A stretch of 64,000 nt of DNA, taken from positions 8,108,778 to 8,172,777 of the forward strand of contig NC_091142.1 in the NCBI RefSeq assembly GCF_041381155.1, in the 5' to 3' direction. How positions within the stretch are numbered: the first letter of the stretch is position 1; each line of letters starts with the position of its first letter. Of the stretch, positions 1-11,474 are shown piece by piece. This DNA is from Argopecten irradians. Lineage: Eukaryota > Mollusca > Bivalvia > Pectinida > Pectinidae. The translations under genes and the position numbers were made by a program. The notes below the pieces were generated by a model that saw only the letters and a list, made by a program, of their open reading frames with translations, had not been told where the DNA came from and searched no databases.

Positions 1-130
1 AATTGCTTATGTGTTCAGAAGTTTGGTTTTTTTCCATCACTAAATGAAGTTATACTGCAGAAGAAATCAGAATATGTGTCTTAATGCATTGTTCAGGTTT
101 TCTGCATTCAGACATAGCAAGATAAACACC

Positions 131-429
131 TTCATCGATATTCCAGGTGTTACTATATATCACCGTGGCCATATCCACACCTTGAATATTTCGTACCAAA
201 CCTGAAGGCTATGTGCAAACGGATGGTTGTGGTGTGGGTTTGAGTCTGGACTTCATTGTCCATTAAGGTACACTGTGGTTAATTGTGTGGCTTTGAAGTT
301 GGTCGTCGCTGTCTGTAAAAGGAAGTTTCTGCTGGCCTATGTGTTCTGTATTATTCTCCTGTTTTATATGAAATATCCCAGGGTGTATATAACACCATAG
401 ACAGTAACCTCAGGAATATCAATGATGGA
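131..429 (+). mobile_element. Degenerate MITE, same family as 7237-7554
   Basis: The ends are inverted relatives of each other (CATCGATATTCCAGG on the left, a GGAATATCAATGATGG-like right end). The interior shares with 7237-7554 the phrases 'ggtacactgtggtt', 'tgtgtggcttt' and 'tctgctggcct'. It is clearly the same family and orientation but more decayed. I see no clean target-site duplication. It is non-coding. Confidence 0.6.
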
Positions 430-2460
430 GTATCTCATTAGCTCTAATTTTAGATTTACATAATTTGATCCAGTATTGTTTTTACATTTTCAAACATCAT
501 AGCAATCCTGGTTTTAACAAACGATGAAAGTTTGAAGATTTATGCAAGGAAAAAGATATATCAGGAATGAGACATAAATAGAGCATACTATGTTCAAACG
601 TTCGTATGTGTATGTTTTTGTACCTTGAAAGTCATGAATTACAGATGTGTAACCTGATGCTGTTTTCGCAAAAAATATGATGAAAAACTAAATTTGCTTT
701 CTTAGTTCAAAGTGTTATAACATACACTTCTTCAAAGTGAAAAACTCATCATCATATCTTTTACAGCCAATTTCACACCTCGTCAACTTTCTGTATGCTT
801 TTTCTTTCGTCTTAACTATGTGTTAATGGTGAGATATATTATACCCGTACGAAACAGTGCGTAACTTGTACTATCAAAATGTTGATGGTAGTGACAATGT
901 CCTTCGCATGTCCCTTACCACATCAAAAATTACATAAAAATTATACTAAATATCCTCTACAGCACTTATCCGAATAAATTTATCTCATTTAATCATTCAT
1001 CTATATGTAACGCCGTGCGCGTCCTTGACCTTCACCTTTTCTACTATAAAATATAATCTTACTTTTTTATAATCTATTTCACATACAGTGAAAACTGCCT
1101 TAGAGGCCACTTCTGTGTAAAGACCATCTGACAACTTTTACAACACAATTTGCTCTGTGTTATACAAATATATAGACCAATTAGCTACATATATAAAGAC
1201 TATATTTTCATACGTCCCTTGGGTGGTCACTGTAGACATGTTTGACTGTATTAACAGGGATATCTTAACCATTCACGACTCTCTCTTACATTTAAAACAT
1301 TCTCCCTCATTCAGGACCTTTGTGACACATTCGGGACGTTCTTCCCCATATTTGAGACCTTCTATCACACATGTATGACCTTATCGCTCCCCCTCTCTCT
1401 TCCATATACACGTTTTGTAATTTAAATTATCATGTTTGTTTTCTACCATAACTACCGGGGTTATCCTTTACTAGGGAAAGGATACCAAGGTGCAGGGCAT
1501 GGTATGACATTCCTAAATCAGAACACAACGCAATCAGCATACTCTATTCTAATATGCAATTTGCTTCAAAAGTACATTAATTTCATATGAGATATTAGTT
1601 CAAAGGTTGTAATTTGTCTTACTCAGTTAACTCTAGCACCAAAATTACAGAATCTCTTCTCGGTCAGTTTATTATATTTCTAATCGTCTTTTTAAAGCCT
1701 TGCTTTTAAATGTATATTTTCATAAGTGTTCCAAAGGGAATATTCATAATATTAACTGCCTCTGCTCCCAATTTTCGGCTGCATTACTTTTGTCAAGGAA
1801 ATGAACCGCAGTTTACTTTTCAGGTCGCCATCTTGCTATCATCTAGTTTTCAAAACACTCACTTTCTATGACGTCATAACACTATGACGATTAGCTAATT
1901 CCTGGTCTAAAAAGAGCTCATCAACATGTTTAGATCCCATTTTGCGCATCCCTTAAATGATTAAAAAGTCATATAAATTTCAGAACATCATGGCCGCAAT
2001 ATTCGTTGTGGTATTGATGTATTGCAGTAACAAGTACTTTACTCAAGAGGCGAGATGAGATTAACTTTAGCACTTTGAATGTGTGTTGAAAACATATCTT
2101 AAATTAGGAAAAACAATTTACATGTACTTAAAGTAAAATTAGCACATGATTATAAAAAACGAAATTGACACGTTTGATTGCCTCCAATATACATCACTTT
2201 AGTTTAATGAAGCTCGAAAGCAGTCACATACTAAAAATAGAAAATTTCAGTATTAAACCTACTTAACATTTTAGAAACCTTGCTTGTGCACATAGAAGTT
2301 GTCGATTTATTTTAATTCAATTTTGTTCACATCAAATGAGGAGTGATTGAATAATAAAAGTTGAAGAAATGTTAAGGCATGTTATCGTTTGAAATTTATT
2401 GAGCACACGCATTTTTCAAACACTTCATACCAATTACACTGATGCTGACACTGATCTGGG

Positions 2461-2582
2461 TCCGGCACCATAAAACTATTCTCAGACAGGTTTTTTTTTT
2501 TTTTTTTTTTTACTCAAGTACATGCATATGATTTACACAGACTTGATAAAAAAATCTGAGAAAGTTTTATGGTACCTGGCCG
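2461..2582. repeat. Inverted repeat around a T tract
   Basis: Arms near 2462-2487 and 2556-2581 are near-complementary (CACCATAAAACT against AGTTTTATGGTACC) and enclose a run of about 22 T. It could be a small palindromic MITE or a hairpin. No coding content. Confidence 0.5.
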
Positions 2583-5423
2583 TGATGCAGGTTATTAAAA
2601 CTATACAACGAATATATACAGAGATTACTAGATAACGGATCACAATTTGATGTTTCAATTGATAGTAACAATAAAATAACGATATTATTCTTTCTTGTTT
2701 TATTATATCTCGTACCCCTTCTGGGACCCAACGTGGAAAGTTGTATCTGTCGGACAGTAGCTTTGCAACTTCAAGACGATGTAGCCTACCTTCCTACTTC
2801 TTAATGAGTATCAATCTTACTAATATGTCATTCGGATAAACATATTTCCTCTGTTGTACAGTGTGAATTGTTGAAATAATTTTGTAAACAAATAGTTCTT
2901 TTCGGAAATGATATGAAGAGAGTCCGTATGAAAAAGAAAAAGAAATAGTTAATTGGATGGTTGGTTGCTTACATTAACTCCGTCTCCTACATTTACAGCC
3001 AGGGTCATCCAAGGACGGGCTACTGTGAATGCGGTGTGTTGCGTGTGTAAAGTGCATGTGTTCTTGGCCTATTTGGAAGACTGCATTATATTCTTACTCA
3101 CCAGTATAGATAAATGAGACAATCATCACTATTAGTAAAATTAGATTACACTGACAACCAGTTTAAATCTAACATTGGTATTGATGAAAGTGAGATATTT
3201 TTATTTTTAGAAACAAATCGTTAGATCAGGCTTTTGCGTATTTCGCGACCAAGCAGAAATCGCGGAAATTCATCATCGCAAAAAAAGTGTCAACAATGTA
3301 TAAAGTAGACCCATATTACTTTAAATCGGGACACTTATTCGCCGCAAAAATTAATTATTTTACAGTAATACCATGAGGACAGAATTCTAACAAACAGATG
3401 ATATTGAAAATGCAGAATAAACATATGTCCCTCACTTAAATTGACGTTTAAACGTTATGCGTATTGAAATAAGAACGTCTGAATAAATTTTCATTTTTTT
3501 TTTCATTAAGTCTCTGGATTTATTAATAGCGGACGTACGTACTTAATCAATGATGCCATTTACATATATGTGTACGTAATATTTACATTATAAGTGCAGT
3601 ATGACCTTTTCAATGGAAATACCTGACAACAGCTATGAATGAAGGCAACCTATTTAGTCAACCCCTCAAATTACGACATACATTTACAATTATATACTTT
3701 CACACTGGAAGAGTTAAATACTCAATACATTTTCTACACAAAGATTAAAGGTTTCTCAAAAACAATAATGAAATAAGTAACTATATATTTATATACTAAG
3801 GTGAGCTAGGTTACATCACGAAACAATTGCGTGATTACCTGTGTGATATGTGCTAACAGTGGAAATTCATTTCACTATTTTGCTGTCTGGCACAATGATT
3901 GCTACAAACTAACACGAGGTAATTAGGACATAGGCAGGAAGCTAAACGACCCACGTTTGAAAATTAACATATGATTTGTGTTTATTAAGTGTTCAGAAGG
4001 TGATGATTAGTGTAGTATTAACGGCTAACTATATTTTTTTTTCTATTTTACAAAATGATCCATCGCGTTATATACATTTACATTTCCCAATAATTAAAAA
4101 TGTTTCCGAAAGCTGGTCTTTAACCAAAGTTCAATTCAATATATTTCATTTAACAGCAGTGCGAGAAGGAGAAATCGCCAATTTCATGACTTGTATGTAC
4201 TCATATGATTATTTACCTGTTATACTTTGAATGGGGTTCACTGAAACTTCAAAAACTGACATGACGTAGGTGCTGTCGATATAAGATTACATTTTTGTTC
4301 TATTCTTGAGGAGTCAACGACCGCTAAACAACCTAGATTATTGTCACTGTGATCTGGGTCACGGTGAGTCACGAGCGACAGGTATTTAGGTATATCGAAT
4401 AAACGCCCCATGAAAAAGTATGAAAGGCCTCAAACACCTAGATAATATATGACATATTTTGACATAACTAATATTGAAATTGAAAATCGGATATTTTAGT
4501 ATACAACTCAGGAAAAACGTATACATACCGTAGTCGTAGTTTTAGTAATTTCAAATGATACTTTTAATTGTTACATTAAACCCAGCTACTCTTTCCATAT
4601 ATATCCTCATACAAACCTGAATTATAGTTTAAAGAAATCCTGAAGTTTTGAAATAAATATTAATATCATTCCATATCATCTTGATTTTTGTCGCGTTTCA
4701 CGTTTCTGCCTCTTCACCATAGATTATTCTTAATTTAGAAACAAAATTCTCCACATACTCAAATTCAAATTCAATTTTTTAACTTATAAGATTTGTTTGT
4801 TTGTTCGATTATTTTAACGTCCTATTCAACTTATAAGAACATTATCCAAATACAATTGGCATACATACATGATGAGTGGAGAATGGACAACAACATTAAT
4901 GATATTCTCAAAGTAGCTGCATTAGATATATATTCACTGAGCAGATTTAGTTCCTTCAAGGTTGTAGTACACTAAAGTGTGGTTAACTTAATACAAAAAT
5001 GCTCATTGTCACGAAATAGTTACACTATCTCTCAGTTCACAACATAACCTAAATTTGATGACATGTATTGACGGGATTCCATATATTAAATATCTAATCA
5101 TGTAGTTATAAGGTAATATGTCATCATTTAAAAAATCTACATTGTTGGATCGATCCTTCTTTTGTAGCATGTAAAGTTTATTTTTAATCTATTTGTTCAA
5201 TTTTCAAGTAGTTAGTTTTTAAGACGTGAAAAGACAGAACGAAATGTATTTTACAAGTTTAATAAACGGATTATTCTATCTTTTAGATTTATTTGTATGT
5301 TTTTTTTTAAATAAAATACGATTTAAAACAGATAGTTTTGCCACATAACCAATGTAATGAGAGACGATGTCTCCTGTTCCTATCTACCTGATATGATACT
5401 GAGTACACGTGCATTGACCCTAC

Positions 5424-5652
5424 CTGTGATGATGACCGTTTTTCCGTTGAGTTGGCGGGAACTCTGACATTTCACGGTCCAGCGCAGGTAACGTCTCCAA
5501 AAGAAAACCATTAACAGAAAGAACGAAATGACAACAGGAATGAGTAGAACTTTAGAATAACTCTGTATCACTTCTTTCATCTCCAGTCGGATCTGTCTCC
5601 ATAACTCCTTGGAGACCGTCATATTTCTGCTGACGCCCGCCGACGGATCCAT
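5424..5652 (-). CDS. Retinol dehydrogenase-like SDR, first coding exon
   Basis: ATG at 5652-5650 (minus) opens 76 residues plus one base. Residues about 34-51 are a hydrophobic membrane anchor, followed by a basic stretch (WRRYLRW) and then NGKTVIIT, the first beta strand leading into the Rossmann TGxxxGxG motif of short-chain dehydrogenases. The exon stops inside the glycine codon at a good donor (ACAG|GTAGG, exon end 5424). A membrane anchor before GKTVIITG is typical of microsomal RDH11-14-type NAD(P)-dependent retinol/retinal oxidoreductases. The frame is open ten codons further upstream, but the ATG at 5652 gives the usual length. No exon with the YxxxK active site was found between 1 and 5423, so the gene either continues off the left edge through a long intron or this is an orphan exon. 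The RDH subtype is not resolved. Confidence 0.72.
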
Positions 5653-7236
5653 ATTGAATTTTCTTTCCTTTCCACTCCTCAAAAATCACTCATGTTGAAA
5701 AATGTTTTAAAACTTGAGTAAACTATACGTCTTAACGTGTGTGTTGTCCAAGTGTGTATCAGAAGTGGTATGGGGAGGCATCTGTATCAATCGTGTTTTA
5801 GTGATGGATTGGCCGTCTGCTCGCTTCCCCCTCCTCTCCACCGGCCCGCTTGTATAACATTACTCCACTCACAGCCAGTGTGGCATTTTCTTATCTTTAT
5901 TACAAGTAAATTGAACCCCCTATGCTGCTTGCTACTGTGTATCACTACATAAGTTTTAAAACAGCAGGTACACGCATAGCCTTAGTATATACACATCACA
6001 CAAGTGTGTCATAACAGACGGGGAGAATTGTAATTGCTACCATGTCATACGTAACATTGATAATGCGCATAATGTCTGCTTTACTTATTCAGTTCGTACG
6101 TCCCGTAGTCACCAATTTAACTTTTTTCGACAATGTTATAACGTGTTTAATCTTTCATCATTTAAAATTAGAAGAACATATATATACAGTCACGTTCTCA
6201 ATCGTTTCTGTTCATGCCGAACATATGAAATAGGCTTGTTGTAGTTAAAACACATATGCGGAATAGATCCGGAAGATTTTATAATATTTTCGTTTTCCAT
6301 AGAAAACGAGATTTTACTTTCCATCCCAACCTTCTTGTATTAAAGACGCATTTTGTGAAATGTTTTTATTATCAAACGGAGTCAATTTAATAGGAAATTT
6401 CAGGAGTATATCTTAATTAAACAATCTATTCTGTACATTTTGTAAACAAAACAACAAAAAATCAGCATAATATATGTTTCTCTGATAAATAATTATTTAT
6501 AAATAGAGATGGTGTTTACCGGGAGTACTAGACGTTTATAAAACAGTTGGCAAACCAGCTTCCAAGCACCATTTGGTATTTTGAAGGAGATAAAAGCGTT
6601 TTGCCTAACGCTATGTGTGCAAAACCGTATTAATTGTCATCTGACATTATACTTAAGGATCTTTATCGTGTTCGGATGGCTTCCAGGGACGGCCTGTGAG
6701 TCTTCGTAGCGAACGCGCCTTTCACTCCTTCCACAATACACGCGCACTGGCACGTCCAACATTTACTATCGCGCACTTTCAAAAACATCGCATTATCAGG
6801 CACCTTTGTCTGTATAAAAAGTGCGCGTGTTTTTCTCGTCAGAAATTTCGGGGTTATCGGCTGTTCTGACGCTGTTCTGCCTTACGGATTTAGCTTCTAG
6901 TGCAATATATACTGTACAGGTTTATTAAGGTATAGCCAGCGTTCTATTTGCGTACAAGTAAATGTCTTTAACATGCTAAATAATTAACAAACATTGAAGT
7001 CCGCATCTTTAGGCATTTGCTATCTATTGAGGTATTTCATCGGGGATGGTGACATTAATCTTATATTTACATATCATATCAACAGCTATTCTGATGCATG
7101 TTCTGATTTTTCTGATGATGTTCTTTTTATTTCGTGTTGTAACCGAAAAAAAAAACTTTTCTCGCCAGTTATAAATTGATAACTATGCTTTATTTCCATC
7201 ATTTATGTACCTGATCATCTGTCATCAGTGTCGATG

Positions 7237-7554
7237 CATCCTCGATACTCCAGGGGTTCCAATCACTTACGGTCTCTACACCCCTGGACTATCTCATAGA
7301 AAAAATTGGAGGCAACAGAACAGAACAGGTAATTTAGTCATTTGATGTACATCAAAAGAGCCGTATAACGGTACATTGTGGTTGACTGTGTGGCTTTGAT
7401 GTTAGGCGTCGCTCTCTCTGTAGTCTTCAAAGGAAATCTTTGCTGGCCTGTGATTGGTCAATTATTTTCCACTGAGCTGCCTTCAATTTCACTATGAGAT
7501 AGTCCAGGGGTGTAGAGATCGTAAGTGATCGGAACCCCTGGAGTATCGAGGATG
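7237..7554 (+). mobile_element. MULE-like MITE with perfect 9-bp TSD
   Basis: A 318-bp element with about 60-bp terminal inverted repeats. The left end begins CATCCTCGATACTCCAGGGG and the right end is its near-exact complement. Each TIR is itself partly palindromic (CCAGGGG ... CCCCTGG). The element is flanked by the same nine bases, GTGTCGATG, at 7228-7236 and 7555-7563. Long TIRs with a 9-bp duplication are the hallmark of Mutator-like elements, so this is probably a non-autonomous MULE. It has no transposase. Relatives lie at 131-429, 7894-8142 and 53388-53455. Confidence 0.85.
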
Positions 7555-7893
7555 GTGTCGATGGTGCCTCGGTAGCTTGTTTTATCAAATGACGTCATCT
7601 GCTATGACGTGTCATTACTATGTATGAAGTCAGAGTTTTTTGGGTTTTTTTTTTTTTTTGATCATTTATGTAATACAATAAGTTGTAATGTTGCGTAACC
7701 CTTTTAGATATAGATGATATTTTTACAAATATTACCAACACTCTTTGTATATCTTCTACTGAAAACAGTATCCTCCGCCATCTTAGGCATATTACTGTCA
7801 CGTTAATAGTGGAAATATTCGCACTGTTCCATATATGCTTGCTAATAACTTGTGAATTATAGCCCACATTTTCTGGTGGCCTTCTTATCCATT

Positions 7894-8142
7894 TTCCTCG
7901 ATACTCCAGCGGTTCCGATCACTTAGGATTTCTACATCCCTGGACTATCTCAAAGTAAAACTGAGGGCAGCTCAGAGGAAAAAATCTTAACGCCAGCAAA
8001 AAATTTCTTTCAAGACTACAGAGAAAGCGACGCTCAACTTCAAAGCCAACCACAGTGTTCCGTTATAGGGCTCTTTTGACGTACATCAAAGGATTATACC
8101 TGTTCTGTTCTGTTGCTTCCAGTTAACCCCTGGAGGTTGCCT
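7894..8142 (-). mobile_element. Truncated copy of the MULE-like MITE, inverted
   Basis: It begins with the family terminus (CCTCGATACTCCAGCGG) but its interior runs opposite to that of 7237-7554, for example 'gacgctcaacttcaaagcc' against 'ggctttgatgttaggcgtc'. The right TIR is missing or reduced to a trace near 8125-8142. It lies about 340 bp from the intact copy. Confidence 0.7.
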
Positions 8143-8149
8143 TATACAC

Positions 8150-8644
8150 TACTGTAACCCAACTTTTTTCGCGAGCGATTAAATTTCGCATATTTCACTG
8201 ACGATAAGAATTCTGGGTAAAAAATGGCCGCAAATGCGTTTGTTGTATAAACTATCAACAATCCTATACATGATATAAGAGTCTATAGACTTTCATACAA
8301 ACGCGGCAGCGAACGGAGATATAAAAAAAAGTGTATTCACTGAAGCGCTAAACTGTAAAATGGAAGACAAAGGAAAACTCGTCACGTTGATACCGTTGCC
8401 GAATTGACTTATGTGTAACATATCTATGGGACGAGTTGTCTTAGCGTTATACAGGGGTCCCATTTCAGTACGTAACTAGTGTGTTATACAGGGAGATCCC
8501 ATTTCACTACACGTTTATAAACTACAAGACCAAACGATTTCAAACTGTAAAGCGCGAAATTAAATCGCCGCGTGAAAAAATCGCTAGACATGAAAACGTG
8601 AAATTATTTTCCCGTAAAAGTAAGTTGGTTTAATACTTGCAGTA
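8150..8644 (+). mobile_element. TA-flanked MITE, about 495 bp
   Basis: The ends are TACTGTAACCCAACTT and the complement of AAGTTGG...CTTGCAGTA. They are imperfect inverted termini with TA at the boundary, the pattern of Tc1/mariner-type MITEs. CpG-containing 'TTTCGCG' motifs sit just inside both ends. No coding potential. Confidence 0.5.
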
Positions 8645-8654
8645 CATATGCTGT

Positions 8655-8770
8655 CTTTGCATATTACAGTGTTAACTCCCTTGCGGGTTGGTATCGATTG
8701 TTACGTCATTATTTCGTGAGCGAAATTCACGTCGTTTTCGCGGAAAAGTATGACGGGACGACCGCAAAAT
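8655..8770 (+). mobile_element. Partial copy of the TTTGCATATT MITE
   Basis: It begins TTTGCATATTACAGTG and carries the family's 'ctcccttgcgggt' and 'aattcacgtcgttttc' segments, as at 23677-23846 and 57639-57809. The right terminus is missing. Confidence 0.6.
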
Positions 8771-9743
8771 CTTCTTGTTGGTCGAAAATCCATTCTGATG
8801 AATTTGATGTCTTTGATTTCTCGGTAGCACTTTTTTTACGAAAAAAAAAATAAAAGTCGGGATTTCGATCTCGTGTCAGACCCCGGTTCTGGCCATTATT
8901 TTAGAGTGAAAGACACTAAAAAAATCCTCCCGACCTACCGACCCTACTTTTTTGCGAATGTAACCATAAACAGACAATTTTTTGGCCTAATATAATAAGG
9001 CAAAATATATATATTGTGTGCAGAGATCGGAGTATTTTACGAAAATAATTTACGACACAATTCGGTCTTCTCTAAAGAGCTTAGAAACCGAAGAATACTA
9101 CGACCATCGGGCAGGCCATCGGGTTATGTCTGTAAATTAAACCATTTGTCAACCTTACACTAAAATACTGTAGTTGTTTGATAGCAGCATTCAAGAACTT
9201 CGTCACCAATCGTTAAAGTACGGTATTCAAAGACGGCATTTACCCCGATCAAGGTCTTGTCAACATGCAAACCCATTGTATTGATATAGTCTCTCTACGA
9301 ACACATCAATATGGCAATACAAGAAAACAAAAACTACAAGAATGGGAGCTTCACTGAGGGTGAAACAAGCAAAAACCTTGGTAATATCGACAACATTGGC
9401 ACACAGAGATGTGAGAATAAGTTACAGTTTATATCAATTTGGACCGAATACCAATTTAAATGTTTTATGGGACTAGATAAAAACCAGGTAAAATCATTTT
9501 CTACAATAGTACAATTCGTTTTAAACGTTTTAGGGGGTCCAGATAAAAAAACGGTAAAATCTGATTCTACAATTTAATGGTACTATACACCATTAGTATA
9601 CTATGAAGAATACGAATTTTACCGATTTTTGATCTAGAACCATAAATGTCTGAAATGTTCTTAGCAAATCTGGTGGGTCCCAAATGATATATACATTTGT
9701 ATTGTAACTAATCCTCACATCCATGTACATTGACATCATTTGA

Positions 9744-10297
9744 TTAAAGGGACAATTCAGTCTATGAGAACCTTAAAATTTGTATATATAGCAGAAAAAA
9801 CTAGTTCTAATGGAAATTAGATCAGTCGGTTTTACTGTGATATGCCTGAAAAGCCCATGGTGGTGACATGTGTGTGAAATGTTCAAACTTGTTCGCTGTC
9901 CGCCATTACACACTGTGGTCGAACTTCTTGTATGCCGAACCCTGTCCCTTGCTCGTAAAGTAATGCAACTTTTGGCTAGAACTGCTCAAATCGCTCTGAC
10001 AGTAGTGTGTTTACCTTATTATTATGCCTAAAAATCATTTTATCACCTTCTCAGTGGTTATGTAGTTCATTTGTTTAACGTGCGTGACTTTGGCTCGGGT
10101 ATGGGTACAGAGTCCATATTGTACCTGCTTAATCGTATTGATCAACGATTTGATATTTCAATGATACTTGATAATGTCGTGGATTTGTCAATGTTTTACG
10201 TTATATGTTTCATAGGAAATGTAGAACAATACATTTATGCCATGTTTTGCTTCTTGGTTATGTAAAAGAATTTGCCTGAGTGAATTTGTCTCTTTAA
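9744..10297 (+). mobile_element. TTAA-flanked MITE, about 554 bp
   Basis: It starts TTAAAGGGACAATTCAGTC and ends with the complement of TTAAAGAGACAAATTCACTC, giving about 20-bp imperfect TIRs with TTAA on both sides. TTAA targets are the mark of piggyBac-type insertion. The interior is non-coding; a 64-codon frame inside has no recognisable character. Confidence 0.6.
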
Positions 10298-10985
10298 AGA
10301 CTTCCAGAAATCATCTGACATCGTCAGACTGTTAAGAAACTATGGATAAATATGGAATCACAGGAAACGAACTGAACTGGGATCACGGTAAAAAAGTTCA
10401 GAGGAGAAACAATGTGGTGTTATAAATAAAGAAAATCATAATAAAAACATACTGTAATGGTTTACGCCAAGGCGGTTGACTATGGCCAATATTATTCTTA
10501 CTATATATTTTTGCATTACTTGCAAAAATATGTACATGTAATGCTGTTGTATTTCTTCACATACTATGAAGCATATGTCGTTTAATTTGACAAAATTTCA
10601 ACAATTCTGTTCCTTTGTATTAAAGAAATTATGTATTAATTCTGAGACCAAAATTCCAGACGACCTTTTAGATACACGTGTACGGATAAAGAAGAAAATA
10701 TTCATTATGTGAGTTAATAAACAAAGTTCACTATATTGAGACAACAAACAATTATGAAAATGGTGTCTTAGACAGTATAATAGTTAATTTTCTTTCTGTG
10801 TGCAAAGATTATATCAAATTTTACAGAAACATAAACAAAAATTGAAAAATGTCTTTAAGCTTGAAATATCTAGCGGATAAAAATAATGACGAATACTTAA
10901 TGTCCATTGACTGTACATGTATACCCATGTTTTCCAGAGTGTTAATTCTTCATTTGTCTAAAATAAAAAAAAAATAAAAAACATA

Positions 10986-11170
10986 TCCATATATAATGAT
11001 ATAATATAAGACTCTTTCATATGTTGATATGAAGGATAGGGATATTCTACCCGAGGGTCACAAAATGTTGTTAAAATTTTACCGAGGAAATAGAAATTTT
11101 GTTGACGCCGTGACGTCGCGAGGCTTTATTGAATGGACCAGCCAGTATTACACCCGTAGGTATGAAAGAA
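10986..11170 (+). mobile_element. Palindromic-end element related to 36590-37055
   Basis: It contains CTCTTTCATATGTTGATATG, 'aaggatagggatattctacc', 'gggtcacaaaatgtt' and 'gaggaaatagaaattttgtt'. All of these recur at 36590-37055, partly on the opposite strand. It ends near 'ggtatgaaagaaaaa'. Non-coding repeat, class not determined. Confidence 0.5.
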
Positions 11171-11474
11171 AAAGATATTTGCGGTGTATGTGTTATACTT
11201 GACCAAAATAAAAAATAAAACCGATTTTCCTTTAAATATCTAGATCTGTCACTTTACAAAATTTTTACAAAAAAAGTAAATACTCAAAAACCTACAATAC
11301 TAATATGATCGATGTTCATCAATATAATCCTATCGCCTCTCATGATGCAAGGGAGCTAACTCCTGTTATTGGAACTCTTTTGTAAAGAAGGACGATTTTA
11401 CATTTCCAAACAAATGGCGGGTTATCATCACTCAACGATTGATCAACAATGATGATAATGTTGTTTTGACAAGA

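Larger units (their letters stand above)
1..5423. other. Non-coding left flank
   Basis: AT-rich sequence with no exon I can defend on either strand. It should hold intron 1 of the minus-strand SDR gene whose first exon is at 5424-5652, but no SDR exon 2 was recognised by eye. Contents include a degenerate MITE copy at 131-429, an inverted repeat around a T tract at 2461-2582, and a SINE-tail-like stretch near 2995-3030. The rest shows nothing recognisable. Short open frames here have no recognisable protein character. Confidence 0.6.
5653..11474. other. Intergenic region between SDR exon and RAD1
   Basis: Divergent intergenic interval between the minus-strand SDR exon and plus-strand RAD1. 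It is mostly transposon debris: MITEs at 7237-7554, 7894-8142, 8150-8644, 8655-8770, 9744-10297 and 10986-11170. About 6660-6850 is richer in GC and CpG than its surroundings and contains no ORF. A short direct plus inverted repetition with the core GGTAAAATC lies at 9470-9640. The open frames at 9311-9577 and 10071-10265 fall in or beside repeats and are not called genes. Confidence 0.6.

Noticed and set aside
9311-9577. 88-codon frame as a small protein gene
   Set aside because: It spans a local direct repetition (core GGTAAAATC) and has no recognisable feature.
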